From JAPORY01 sp965215385 (lineage in GTDB: Bacteria > Pseudomonadota > Alphaproteobacteria > Rhodobacterales > Rhodobacteraceae), in contig OZ244059.1 in NCBI GenBank assembly GCA_965215385.1, positions 186,001-250,000 of the forward strand: 64,000 nt of DNA, read 5' to 3'. Every line of letters starts with the position of its first letter. The first letter of the stretch is position 1. The notes beneath the pieces were generated by a model. The model was given only the letters and a program-made list of their open reading frames with translations. It was not told the origin of the DNA and did no database searches. Both the position numbers and the translations under genes were made by a program. Shown here piece by piece: positions 18,284 through 25,514 of this stretch.

Positions 18284-18810
18284 TCATCGCAGCCCTGTCT
18301 CGCCGAGCAGGCAGCTATAGCGTGTTCCGACAAGCCGCATATCTTTCTCCCAGTGCTGGAGGTTCATGGTGATGAGTTCGGTGTTTTCCTCCAAGTTAAA
18401 AACAAGACCCTCCTCCCGGGCATCTTCCGAAGGATCGCAGCCGCGCTCGCTCACCTGCTGGCTGTTCAGAAGCCCCTGGCATTGCGGGTCGGACGAACAG
18501 TAAGTATCTCGGGGAAAAGCGTCATCACTATTGGCCCATTCTCTTTGCGGACAGACTTGTCCCAGGACCGGGGTGATGTACAGGCAGAGACGTGCACAGG
18601 GCGTGTGCGGGTATGTCGGGTTGACGATATACCGGGCGCCACCTTGCAGGAACTCGCTCTCGGTGGATGTTATTTCATTATTCGTGTCCTTGTGCCGATA
18701 TGGTGCCGTGCAAGTGGATGTCGCTGTCACGGCCGCGGGCAGCCCCAGCAGCAGGGCCAGCGTCGCGAGGAGGGCTGTTAATCGAGCGGGGGGGGGGGTA
18801 AGTTCCTCAT
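18284..18810 (-). CDS. Exported protein B with a start-proximal C-tract (out of frame as written)
   Basis: The start is the ATG at 18810 behind GGAGAAGATC, reading MRNL and then a run of 11 C (18788-18798). As written it meets TAA at codon 11. One base away the sequence encodes a signal peptide (ARLTALLATLALLLGLPAAV, cut near AVTA) and a mature protein of about 145 residues with eight Cys (STC, TPC, RLC, QVC, TYC, PQC, RGC, YSC), which suggests disulfides after export. 12 C or 9 C would restore a 175-residue product. Its leader resembles that of protein A, but the mature parts do not visibly match. In the signal-peptide frame a TAA lies just upstream of the ATG region, so no alternative upstream start exists. 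Function unknown. Confidence 0.7.
18788..18798 (-). repeat. C11 homopolymer tract in exported protein B
   Basis: Eleven G on the plus strand, eleven C in the coding direction, 12 bases after the start of the ATG. The signal peptide is in frame only when the length is a multiple of 3 (9 or 12), so the sequence as written is off. Confidence 0.9.
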
Positions 18811-18828
18811 GATCTTCTCCATATTAAC

Positions 18829-19001
18829 GAGTGTAGCCCTTCTCTATCCTATATGCGGTCGCAAAGCAAGAGCAAAATTGCGACTGGCAAACTGACACGC
18901 TAACTCAATATCGGGTTTTAATTCAGCACGCCCTACAACCTCGCTGGCGATACCTGAAATGGCGACGCGGTCACAGTGATCGCGATGGAATAGTAGCGGC
19001 G
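18829..19001 (-). repeat. 173-bp promoter-side direct repeat, copy 2 (upstream of protein B)
   Basis: Second copy of the repeat at 17844-18016, in the same orientation and same position relative to its gene. The candidate -35 TTGCTT and -10 TAGAGA with 17-base spacing are identical in both copies. Differences are single substitutions, such as gtgcgg to atgcgg near the gene-proximal end. Confidence 0.8.
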
Positions 19002-19035
19002 ATAGTCGCTGGTGAAAGTGGAGCGTGGCCGACCT

Positions 19036-19176
19036 ATGCACTATGCGTGGGGGACGGCGATCCGCGAGCCGTATGACGGCCACGGCCCCGCATTCTTCCT
19101 TAAGCCCTGGGACGGCACCCGTCCGAAATCGGGCGGGACAGCGTTGGACGGCGTTGCATGGAACGGCTGGCCTTAG
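19036..19176 (+). pseudogene. 3' fragment of a phage Gp37/Gp68-like (DUF5131) gene
   Basis: The frame starting at the ATG at 19036 encodes 46 residues ending in AFFLKPWDGTRPKSGGTALD and GVAWNGWP before a TAG. This resembles the C-terminus of the DUF5131 family (phage Gp37/Gp68), whose members end in FFKQWGG...GRxLDGRxWxxxP. The upstream part of the gene is absent: the sequence before it is the promoter-side repeat of protein B. I therefore read it as a truncated relic. The match is by eye, so the family name is tentative. Confidence 0.45.
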
Positions 19177-19294
19177 CGGATTGTCCCAGACGCTCTGCGT
19201 GAGAGATCAAAAAAGGTAAAAACCTCCAAATTGCGCCAAAAAAATGCTCTAGCTTTGCGTTCGTTGCAAGTGGCAAGAGTATTTACACACGAAC

Positions 19295-19400
19295 AACGCG
19301 TGAACGCACCTCACGCCACCGCTTTCACTCGGTTTCGAAGGATTTTCACCAATTTGAGCAGTTTTGACGGCAACGGCTAACTCGGAGGCCACAGGGCAAT
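19295..19400. repeat. Dispersed repeat copy 1 (3' end of the coiled-coil gene plus downstream)
   Basis: About 106 bases closely matching 23820-23926, in direct orientation. The shared core runs from ACGCGTGA through CACCGCTTTCACTCG, ATTTTCACCAATTTGAGC and GACGGCAACGGCTAAC to CACAGGGCAATT. A weaker match continues leftward to about 19176. The right end overlaps the last codons of the coiled-coil gene (ALWPPS). Confidence 0.8.
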
Positions 19401-19622
19401 TAAGGTGACGGTGAGGATCATCACCGAGACTCCCAGAGTGATCATTACTGCGATTGATAGGAGCAACCGCGTTTCTTGCTGTGAGGACTGTTCTGCCAAC
19501 CGCGCGATGTCGGTGCGGTATTTAGCTTGCTTCGTTTCCATGCGTTCCTCTAGTACCCTTATCTCGCCGCGGCGATCGCCTTCTAGTTTGGCAATCGCCA
19601 AGGCGTTATCTTCTTCCGTCAT
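19377..19622 (-). CDS. Small coiled-coil protein with a C-terminal membrane anchor
   Basis: An 81-residue protein. Residues 1-50 are charged and helical (IAKLEGDRRGEIRVLEERME), with heptad-like spacing, and are followed by one hydrophobic helix (about 53-77, LLLSIAVMITLGVSVMILTV) and a short WPPS tail. The layout resembles DUF1640-like coiled-coil membrane proteins, but I cannot confirm the family. A homologous copy without a start codon lies at 56577-56805, and only the last codons survive at 23.9 kb, so it belongs to a dispersed mobile module. The start is an ATG at 19622; no strong SD. Function unknown. Confidence 0.6.
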   Translation of the reverse strand: MTEEDNALAIAKLEGDRRGEIRVLEERMETKQAKYRTDIARLAEQSSQQETRLLLSIAVMITLGVSVMILTVTLIALWPPS

Positions 19623-19713
19623 GATTGAATCCTACCGATCCACTTCTGCCGCCCCCGTTAATTCGGGTCAAGCTACGATCACTATTGGCAGTGTCCCCGT
19701 TTGCAATTCGAAC

Positions 19714-19743
19714 TTGACTTCGTACTTGCCCATCTGCTAGACT
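19714..19743 (+). promoter_or_regulatory. Candidate sigma-70 promoter of exported protein C
   Basis: TTGACT (19714-19719) and TAGACT (19738-19743) are separated by 18 bases, 29 bases before the ATG of protein C. The match to TTGACA/TATAAT is good at -35 and moderate at -10. Confidence 0.4.
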
Positions 19744-19771
19744 GCGGAATATAAGCAAAGGAGTTCTTGCC

Positions 19772-20324
19772 ATGCGACACGTGAGCCCCCCCCCCCCCCA
19801 CCGCTAGGCTGACGGGCCTTGCTGCCGCCGCGATGCTGGGCTTCCTGCTGCTTGCAGGACCGGCGCAGGCGCAGATGCCGACAGCAGAACAATGCAATGA
19901 CCGCCGCCTGTTCACCCTGGAAAAGCATAAATTTTATGGTGATGGCACCATGTATGAAGATAATACAAACTTCGGCGCAAACGGGATTCGAGTCCATAGG
20001 ATGGCCGGTTGCCCTGGTCTAGATGCCAATTTGCGAGAAGAAGTGGGTTTCTGCATGAATGTCTGGGACACGACCCCATGCAGCGGCAACGAATGCAGGA
20101 GCACTGCGGCCAAAGTTGTAGGAACACGGGTTCGCCCGGACTGGGGTTCCGAAAACCTTAGACTTAGATGCGGTGTCATACAAGCGGGCGAAACATTTTC
20201 AGGTTTTATTGTTGGGACGCCACATGATAACGGGGTCAAGGACGATCCCACCAACCGGTTGATTATCGCTTTGGCCGACAATCCCCGCGAACATGTGTAT
20301 TTCGACATCGTGGACGACGACTGA
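19772..20324 (+). CDS. Exported protein C with a start-proximal C-tract (out of frame as written)
   Basis: The ATG at 19772 follows AAAGGAG and reads MRHVS before a run of 14 C (19786-19799). As written it stops at codon 12 (TAG). One base away the frame gives a signal peptide (ARLTGLAAAAMLGFLLLAGP, AQAQ cleavage) and a mature protein of about 148 residues with six Cys (EQC, AGC, GFC, TPC, NEC, LRC). With 13 C the product would be 183 residues. The first residues (MRH, then Leu or Val, then Pro) match those of A and B, yet the mature part is unlike theirs and not a family I recognise. It is on the opposite strand from A and B. Export to the periplasm or outside is inferred from the signal peptide. 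Confidence 0.7.
19786..19799 (+). repeat. C14 homopolymer tract in exported protein C
   Basis: Fourteen C, 14 bases after the start of the ATG. The signal peptide is in frame when the length is 1 modulo 3 (13 or 16), so 14 is off. This is the longest homopolymer I found in the window. Confidence 0.9.
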
Positions 20325-20770
20325 CGTGATCGGGGATGCTGCAATGCCACGCCTGAACTTCCACGAACTACGCCAAGAACTCATTCACGTGGCGGCGCTT
20401 TCGACATTCTTAAACAAGGCGTAGACAGGGGTTCGCGCGTCAGTGCACGCACAAGTATCAAGGGCCTTGGCGCGGGGGCATCGGCATCGGCATTATGGCC
20501 TTCCGGGTTTCTGAAATTACGGCCAACCCCAAGCCGTTTGCAGTCAGGAAAACCCGCACCATCGCCTTCTTCTCAAGTGGCGAGGGCTGCGGCCGCAGCC
20601 TGCCCTCCGGCTGTAACGATCCGGATGGCTATCTCTATGAGAACGGGAGCTCTAGATGGCGCGGTTGGAAGAGTTATCGACCGGATTAACTCGGGTGGGC
20701 CAGTGATGGACCCTCGGGATGTGGTTGAAGGTGGCGACCAAGATTAAGGCAAAGACAGGAGGGAAAACAA
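20325..20770. other. Stretch between exported protein C and the ImmA gene
   Basis: Two overlapping frames (around 20405-20747 and 20495-20689) stay open but are alanine, serine and arginine rich, without a domain I recognise. An HTH antitoxin or repressor gene often precedes ImmA-type proteases; none is visible here. A strong SD for the next gene (AGGAGG, 20758-20763) closes the region. Confidence 0.35.
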
Positions 20771-21322
20771 ATGGACGGAAGTATGCACCGAATGACGGCC
20801 GCAAACGGCTGGGAGGTCAAATCGCCTTCACAAGAATACCTAAACCTTGGCCCAGAGGTTCGGGGGTATATTGACGAGTATCTAACTGAGCTCCCGGTGA
20901 AGCTAGGTGCGATCGCCAGGCGGCTTGGCGTCAAGGTTTTGCTGTCTACGTTGCCTCGCGGCACCTCTGGTGAAATCAGGCAGCAAAACGGTGAATTCGT
21001 CATCCGTATCAACCGGCACGAGGCAAAGCACCGCCAGCGCTTCACGCTCGCTCACGAACTTGCGCATTTTTTACTTCATCGTGGTCGAGTTGAGGCGGCA
21101 AGTTGTTGGTCTGAGAACGTTTTGCTTCGGGCACAGAACCAGCCAATGCAGATTGAATACGAGGCCAACCGGCTTGCATCGGACCTTGTCATACCTTCCG
21201 CCCAGCTTGCTGAAGTCACGGCTGAATACTCGGAGCCGATGACACCCGAGGTGATCACGGACCTCGCCCGTCGCTTTGGTGTTTCCACGGCGGCCATGGA
21301 AATCAAACTGCAAATGGCGTGA
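20771..21322 (+). CDS. ImmA/IrrE-family zinc metallo-endopeptidase
   Basis: A 183-residue protein with the ImmA/IrrE gluzincin motif: HELAHFLLHR, with zinc-binding His95 and His99 and catalytic Glu96, and the downstream third-ligand helix IEYEANRLASDLVIP. A flexible N-terminal 20 residues precede a helix (LPVKLGAIARRLGVKV). Such proteases cleave repressor-type regulators in mobile elements and stress responses; the usual Xre-type partner gene is not next to it. The start is unambiguous: AGGAGGGAAAACAA lies directly before the ATG. A broken gene follows 16 bases downstream. Confidence 0.88.
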   Translation: MDGSMHRMTAANGWEVKSPSQEYLNLGPEVRGYIDEYLTELPVKLGAIARRLGVKVLLSTLPRGTSGEIRQQNGEFVIRINRHEAKHRQRFTLAHELAHFLLHRGRVEAASCWSENVLLRAQNQPMQIEYEANRLASDLVIPSAQLAEVTAEYSEPMTPEVITDLARRFGVSTAAMEIKLQMA

Positions 21323-21338
21323 GGAATCGGAACGGGCT

Positions 21339-21722
21339 ATGGATGTTTAGGAGTATCTGGCAACGTTGGGCATTCGTCCCGCCGAACTGAGCGGACTCCA
21401 AGAGCTACCGGGGTCAACCAAAGATCTGCCCACACCTCTCGTACTGTTGGCCCCATGGCTTTCGACCTCGCCGCTTTCACACGCTCTGGACAAGTTTGAG
21501 GAATCATACCCGTCGCGCCCATATTTCATTGACGTGGACACTTATTTTCATGTGAACGACAAGCCCAATGAGGCAAAGGATCAATGGGCCAAGCTGGCCG
21601 CCAAACCTGCTGATCTGGATGTGTGGTAGGACCTGATTTCGGAATATCCGACTCGAGCAACGCCGATCCCATGGCGTCAGTCAAATGATCAAAGAGTACT
21701 GCGAGAATGTCGAAACAATTAA
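21339..21722 (+). pseudogene. Broken accessory gene with two in-frame TAG codons
   Basis: Starting 16 bases after the ImmA gene, a frame reads MDV, TAG, then EYLATLGIRPAELSG and about 85 further residues (TPLVLLAPWLSTSPLSHALD, RPYFIDVDTYFH) to a second TAG at 21627, and continues with DLISEYPTRATPIPW to a TAA. The continuous protein-like composition across both stops suggests one gene of at least 127 codons with two amber mutations. It loosely resembles Beta-family proteins that occur beside ImmA proteases in accessory regions, but I would not rely on that. The original 3' end is probably lost. Confidence 0.45.
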
Positions 21723-22029
21723 TGCTAAGGAAAGACGAACTAATTTTGGAATTTTGGAACCAGTGTTCAAATAGCCGTTATATAATCACCCTGTTTTCGG
21801 GCGCGGGACGACTATCGCAACCTCACTACAAAGGCAGACGGGTTGTGCTCTTGCGCTGACGGGAAGAATCTTCCAAGCCCTTGGAAATTATGCCTCCCTA
21901 AAAGGGCTTTGCAAGTATGTGGACATCGGTTAATAATAGGATGAATAAATGGACGGGTAAACACCTCTTTCTCGGCCATGCTCACTTGTCACTCACAATG
22001 TCCCGCAAACGGTCGTTAAAAGGACGCCC
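21723..22029. other. Gap upstream of the serine resolvase
   Basis: About 307 bases without a recognised gene. It is AT-richer than its surroundings. In resolvase systems the recombination (res) site often lies here, but I could not identify a clear set of inverted repeats. Confidence 0.3.
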
Positions 22030-22605
22030 ATGACACGCACCGGCGACATCCTCGGATACGCGAGAGTCTCAACCGTGGATCAAGATCTGTCGAGCCAGAA
22101 AGATCGGCTGCTCGAATACGGTGCCGTGCGGGTATTTGAAGACGTGATCTCCGGCAAGACTTTCACTCGGCCCGGATTATCCGAGTTGCTCAATCAGTCG
22201 CGACCGAACGATACGCTGGCGGTCATTCGGCTCGATCGCTTGGGGCGGTCGCTTAAAGAACTCCTCGAAACGGTGGAGTCGCTTAAAGCCCGCGATGTCA
22301 ACTTGGTCAGTCTAGAAGAACAGATCGATACAACGTCCGCGGCCGGTGAGTTGGTGTTCCATGTTTTTGGAGCGATTGCACATTTTGAGCGGCGGCTCAT
22401 TGCCGAACGCACCAAGGATGGGTTGGCGAACGCTCGTAAGCACGGTCGGTTACCCGGTAGACCATCTTTGCCGCCGGCGACGATATCAGCGCTTCGGAAT
22501 CTCGTGGATGCTGGCAAGTCGGTTCCGCAAGCCGCCAAACACCTCGGCATCGGACGGTCAACGGCCTACAAAGCGTTACAATCCGAAACGCCGCTAAATC
22601 ACTAG
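22030..22605 (+). CDS. Tn3-type serine resolvase/invertase
   Basis: A 191-residue small serine recombinase. The catalytic domain has YARVST with nucleophile Ser14, the motif RLDRLGRSLKEL with active-site arginines, and LVFHVFGAIAHFERRLIAER leading into the long E-helix. The C-terminus is a helix-turn-helix (QAAKHLGIGRSTAYKAL) that binds half-sites of a res or inversion site. It would resolve cointegrates or invert DNA flanked by such sites. It is upstream of an orphan methyltransferase in the island, and no Tn3 transposase is nearby. Confidence 0.93.
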   Translation: MTRTGDILGYARVSTVDQDLSSQKDRLLEYGAVRVFEDVISGKTFTRPGLSELLNQSRPNDTLAVIRLDRLGRSLKELLETVESLKARDVNLVSLEEQIDTTSAAGELVFHVFGAIAHFERRLIAERTKDGLANARKHGRLPGRPSLPPATISALRNLVDAGKSVPQAAKHLGIGRSTAYKALQSETPLNH

Positions 22606-22686
22606 CTATAGGATCATTCGAAGCGTTGTTCTGTGGCAATCCCACCTTATTGTTCGAGCCTCTCCCGGCGTAATGGAAGGACGACA

Positions 22687-23565
22687 ATGATTACCGTTGC
22701 TGACGAGAGAACACCCACTGGCGAGCACTGTGAGCCGACAATTCCGACCATGAGGTGTGCCGATAACATCGAATATCTTCGGACTTTTCGGGAGGGCTTC
22801 TTCAAGTTAATTGTCACTTCACCACCATACAATATCGGCAAAAACTATGAGGCGAAGGCATCATTGGATGACTATTTGGAGCAGCAACACAAAGTCATTG
22901 CAGAATGCGTTCGAACACTCCATCACCAAGGTTCTATTTGTTGGCAGGTTGGTAACTATGTCTCTAACGGATCGATAATTCCCTTAGACGTACTGCTCTA
23001 TCCCATTTTCGCGAGTTTTGGGCTGCAGTTGCGTAATCGCATAATCTGGCACTTCGGTCATGGTTTGCATTGTACCCGCCGTTTGTCAGGTCGCTACGAA
23101 ACGATAAACTGGTGGACATTGTCGGATGAGTACACCTGGCACCTAGACCCCATCCGAGTTCCGGCCAAGTATCCCGGCAAGAAATATTTCAAAGGGCCAA
23201 ACGCGGGTAAATTATCGGGCAACCCCTTAGGAAAGAACCCTTCTGATGTTTGGGCATTTCCCAATGTGAAGAACAATCATCCGGAGAAGACTGATCACCC
23301 TTGTCAGTTTCCCGTTGAACTGGTCGAGCGACTTGTTCTTTCGATGACGAATCCTGGGGATGCGGTGTTGGATCCTTATATGGGGGTGGGTTCATCCGTG
23401 ATCGCCGCCTTGATGCATGGTCGGCAGGCCTTTGGTTGTGACATCGTGCCGGATTATGTTGCAATCGCCGAAGAGCGCGTCGCCGCTTTGCGGGCCGGAG
23501 AATTGCGGACTCGGCCAATGGGCAAGCCGATCTATAATCCCGCCCTGCCCAACGGTGGGCACTGA
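22687..23565 (+). CDS. Orphan beta-class DNA methyltransferase (amino-MTase)
   Basis: A 292-residue DNA N4-cytosine or N6-adenine methyltransferase. Motif IV (VTSPPYNIGKNYE) comes before motif I (VLDPYMGVGSS near the C-terminus), which is the beta-class order. The SPPY version of motif IV is most common in N4-cytosine enzymes but also occurs in adenine enzymes. Family features KYPGKKYFKGPNAGK, NPLGKNPSDVWAFPN and HPCQFPVELVERLVL are intact. I begin at the ATG at 22687, preceded by GGAAGGACGACA, rather than at 22633. No restriction gene is adjacent, so it may protect the element or regulate. It is 81 bases after the resolvase. Confidence 0.9.
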   Translation: MITVADERTPTGEHCEPTIPTMRCADNIEYLRTFREGFFKLIVTSPPYNIGKNYEAKASLDDYLEQQHKVIAECVRTLHHQGSICWQVGNYVSNGSIIPLDVLLYPIFASFGLQLRNRIIWHFGHGLHCTRRLSGRYETINWWTLSDEYTWHLDPIRVPAKYPGKKYFKGPNAGKLSGNPLGKNPSDVWAFPNVKNNHPEKTDHPCQFPVELVERLVLSMTNPGDAVLDPYMGVGSSVIAALMHGRQAFGCDIVPDYVAIAEERVAALRAGELRTRPMGKPIYNPALPNGGH

Positions 23566-23957
23566 TGCAGAAACATATGAGCAGCAGCCAACGTACTACG
23601 AGAAAGATCGACTTAATGTGATCCGGCAGGGGCGGCGTCCCGGTAGTACCATTGATCCTAATAGGCATTGAACCGTGATGGAGTGGTTTGCTTTGCCGGA
23701 TTGTCCCTGCAACCCAGCGTCAGAGGTTCAAAAACGGCCAAAACCACCAAAACGCGCTAAAAAAAAAGCGCTCTACAGTGGCCTCAACCGCCGATGAGTC
23801 GACTAATTACTCGAAGAGGACGCGTGAGAGCACCTCACGTCACCGCTTTCACTCGTTTTCGAAGGGATTTTCACCAATTTGAGCCGTTGTGACGGCAACG
23901 GCTAACCCGGCGTCCACAGGGCAATTGCAAACTGACCCCGTACCGCACTATTCGGCT
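23566..23957. other. Island spacer holding the second dispersed repeat
   Basis: No gene is recognised. It contains the repeat copy at 23820-23926 and a weaker match to 19176-19294 just before it. The right end includes the degenerate last codons (ALWTPG) of a lost coiled-coil gene. Confidence 0.5.
23820..23926. repeat. Dispersed repeat copy 2
   Basis: Direct repeat of 19295-19400 with about ten differences including single-base indels. Read on the minus strand, its right end encodes ALWTPG and a stop, matching the ALWPPS terminus of the coiled-coil gene at 19377. Only the 3' tip of that gene survives here, so the rest was lost or replaced by the neighbouring TraD-like gene. Confidence 0.8.
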
Positions 23958-24860
23958 TTAATCCAGCAAGTCCTGAAACATCAACGGCGATACCTTCACC
24001 GGTGATTCCGCTAAAAATCCCGCCAACTCCTCCGCAATCAGCTTCTCGACCGCGGGATTATCGTCTTTGTGGGCTAGTAACCACGCTCCGAGCAGAATTT
24101 GCCGGTGATTGCGCGCTTTGGCCGCAGCCAATGACACTTCTTTCTCGGCCGCGTTCACACTAGCGTCGTGCGGATCGGCGAGAAACCCCGCTAAGGCGGC
24201 GATGTTCTTCTCGGCAATCGCCGGCTTTGGATGCTCGCATAAGTAGGCCTTAATGGCGTTCGCGAAAGCTTTGTGAAGATCGGGTTTGTGCCGACACTGC
24301 GCCACGACAAAGCCGCCCAAGATGACTTTCCGCCGGACGCCCCCGCCTCTCGACTTGGCCACGATACGGTTACGCTTTTGCTTCAGTTGTGACCAACTCG
24401 ATGCTGGATAGGTATCGAAGGCAAGGATCGCCGCCAGCCCCGTGACAATATCGCGAGATGGGATCTGGACTTTAAACCACCCCGCCTTGTCGGCCCGCTT
24501 TATGAACCGGGCTTCAGCTTTCTGCAGCGCTTGCTTAATTTGGTCATCAATCGGTGGTGCGACACTGGTAGCGCTCGTTGCTGCCGAGCCGGGTCGCATT
24601 TGGCACGACGCGATCAACGCGGTGGCGCCGGTAAATTCGTTATGGTGTTGTTGCAGTTGCTTAGTGAGCCTAGCCAACTGCGCGGGCGATCGGTCTCGTG
24701 CCCTAACAATTGACCGCATTCCGGCCAGCATTTCGGCCTTCAATACTCGCCGTTCAAACCACCGGGCTTTGTGGGCGGCAGCAAGAATACGACGGTGCTC
24801 TTTCCAATACACACGACACCATTCGTCAGCGAGTTCCGATTGGGTTTGCGGCACTGCCAT
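23958..24860 (-). CDS. TraD-like conjugation accessory protein with an internal duplication
   Basis: A roughly 300-residue basic protein beginning at the ATG at 24860 (MAVPQTQSELADEW), 8 bases after traF stops. The sequence is built twice: AHKARWFERRV...SPAQLARLTK in the first part matches ADKAGWFKVQI...SSWSQLKQ in the second, and RRKVILGGFVVAQ...FANAIKAYL matches HRQILLGAWLLAH...IAEELAGFL. The RRKxxLGxxL pattern recalls TraD/MobC relaxosome proteins, which help relaxase at oriT, and the traF neighbour supports a conjugation role. The family call is tentative. The 3' tip of a homologous gene appears in the promoter-side repeats at 17.9 and 18.9 kb. Confidence 0.55.
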   Translation of the reverse strand: MAVPQTQSELADEWCRVYWKEHRRILAAAHKARWFERRVLKAEMLAGMRSIVRARDRSPAQLARLTKQLQQHHNEFTGATALIASCQMRPGSAATSATSVAPPIDDQIKQALQKAEARFIKRADKAGWFKVQIPSRDIVTGLAAILAFDTYPASSWSQLKQKRNRIVAKSRGGGVRRKVILGGFVVAQCRHKPDLHKAFANAIKAYLCEHPKPAIAEKNIAALAGFLADPHDASVNAAEKEVSLAAAKARNHRQILLGAWLLAHKDDNPAVEKLIAEELAGFLAESPVKVSPLMFQDLLD

Positions 24861-24867
24861 TGCATCC

Positions 24868-25332
24868 TTATCCGCCGGGCGGTGCTTCGGTTGCGGATGC
24901 CGTTGCAATCGGATCAATAACGACGAGCGGCCGCCACCACCCGTGAATGCGGGAAACGGCGATGGGCCCTAGCAACCGACTATCAAGAGATCGGTCGGTA
25001 TTGCCACGGACGATGAGCTGACCGCTCGGAAGTTTCTTCTCAATGCGTTTGAGAATGCGGGTCGCGGTCGGTTGTTCGGGGCGGCAATAGCGATCGTAGA
25101 GTGGTAACGCGCGATGATGCGTATCAAGACAGAAGCTCACATGTGAAGCCGCCTCGGGGCTACTGCGCAAATATACACCACGCGGCACCGACGGGGTGGC
25201 ATTACCGATGATCCAGCCTTGACCAACGGCGGTGGAGACGGCAAGCGTTGCCACCGCCAGTAGGGCGGTCGCAATCACCAGTCCCATTGGAACTCTAAAG
25301 TGGCGAGTGAGAGTGGAATACCAAGTGCCCAT
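24868..25332 (-). CDS. traF: TraF-type conjugative signal peptidase (S26 family)
   Basis: A 154-residue inner-membrane serine peptidase. A hydrophobic helix (about residues 17-36) precedes the catalytic segment NATPSVPRGVYL (Ser48). The general-base Lys is in TRILKRIEKK, and RGNTDRSLDSRLLGPI matches the conserved GDSRxxSxDSRxxGPV block. TraF processes and can cyclise the conjugative pilin (VirB2/TrbC). I use the ATG at 25332; a TTG lies 7 codons upstream. It is within the minus-strand conjugation run but no pilin or type IV secretion genes are in the window, so the transfer apparatus is incomplete or elsewhere. Confidence 0.8.
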   Translation of the reverse strand: MGTWYSTLTRHFRVPMGLVIATALLAVATLAVSTAVGQGWIIGNATPSVPRGVYLRSSPEAASHVSFCLDTHHRALPLYDRYCRPEQPTATRILKRIEKKLPSGQLIVRGNTDRSLDSRLLGPIAVSRIHGWWRPLVVIDPIATASATEAPPGG

Positions 25333-25514
25333 TCGGTGAACAGTATTGACCAAGTATCGTTGACTAACTGGGAGGCCTTCCCGTCGGTGCCCCGCGCAGC
25401 GTCCGCCGCAGGGCGTGCAATCGCCACCGCCACCGCGACTGCTGCCATTGCTAGCGGTGCCATGCTAAGGTTTCGAAGCGGGTTCGGGGGTGGGCCAACA
25501 ATCGTAGCCAACAT
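25275..25514 (-). CDS. Possible small membrane protein overlapping its neighbours
   Basis: A 79-residue frame from the ATG at 25514 with one hydrophobic segment (LSMAPLAMAAVAVAVAIA). It overlaps the 3' end of the 395-residue gene and the start of traF in other frames. It could be a small pilin-like or anchor protein, or just a by-product of alanine-rich composition. I lean toward chance. Confidence 0.2.
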   Translation of the reverse strand: MLATIVGPPPNPLRNLSMAPLAMAAVAVAVAIARPAADAARGTDGKASQLVNDTWSILFTEWALGIPLSLATLEFQWDW

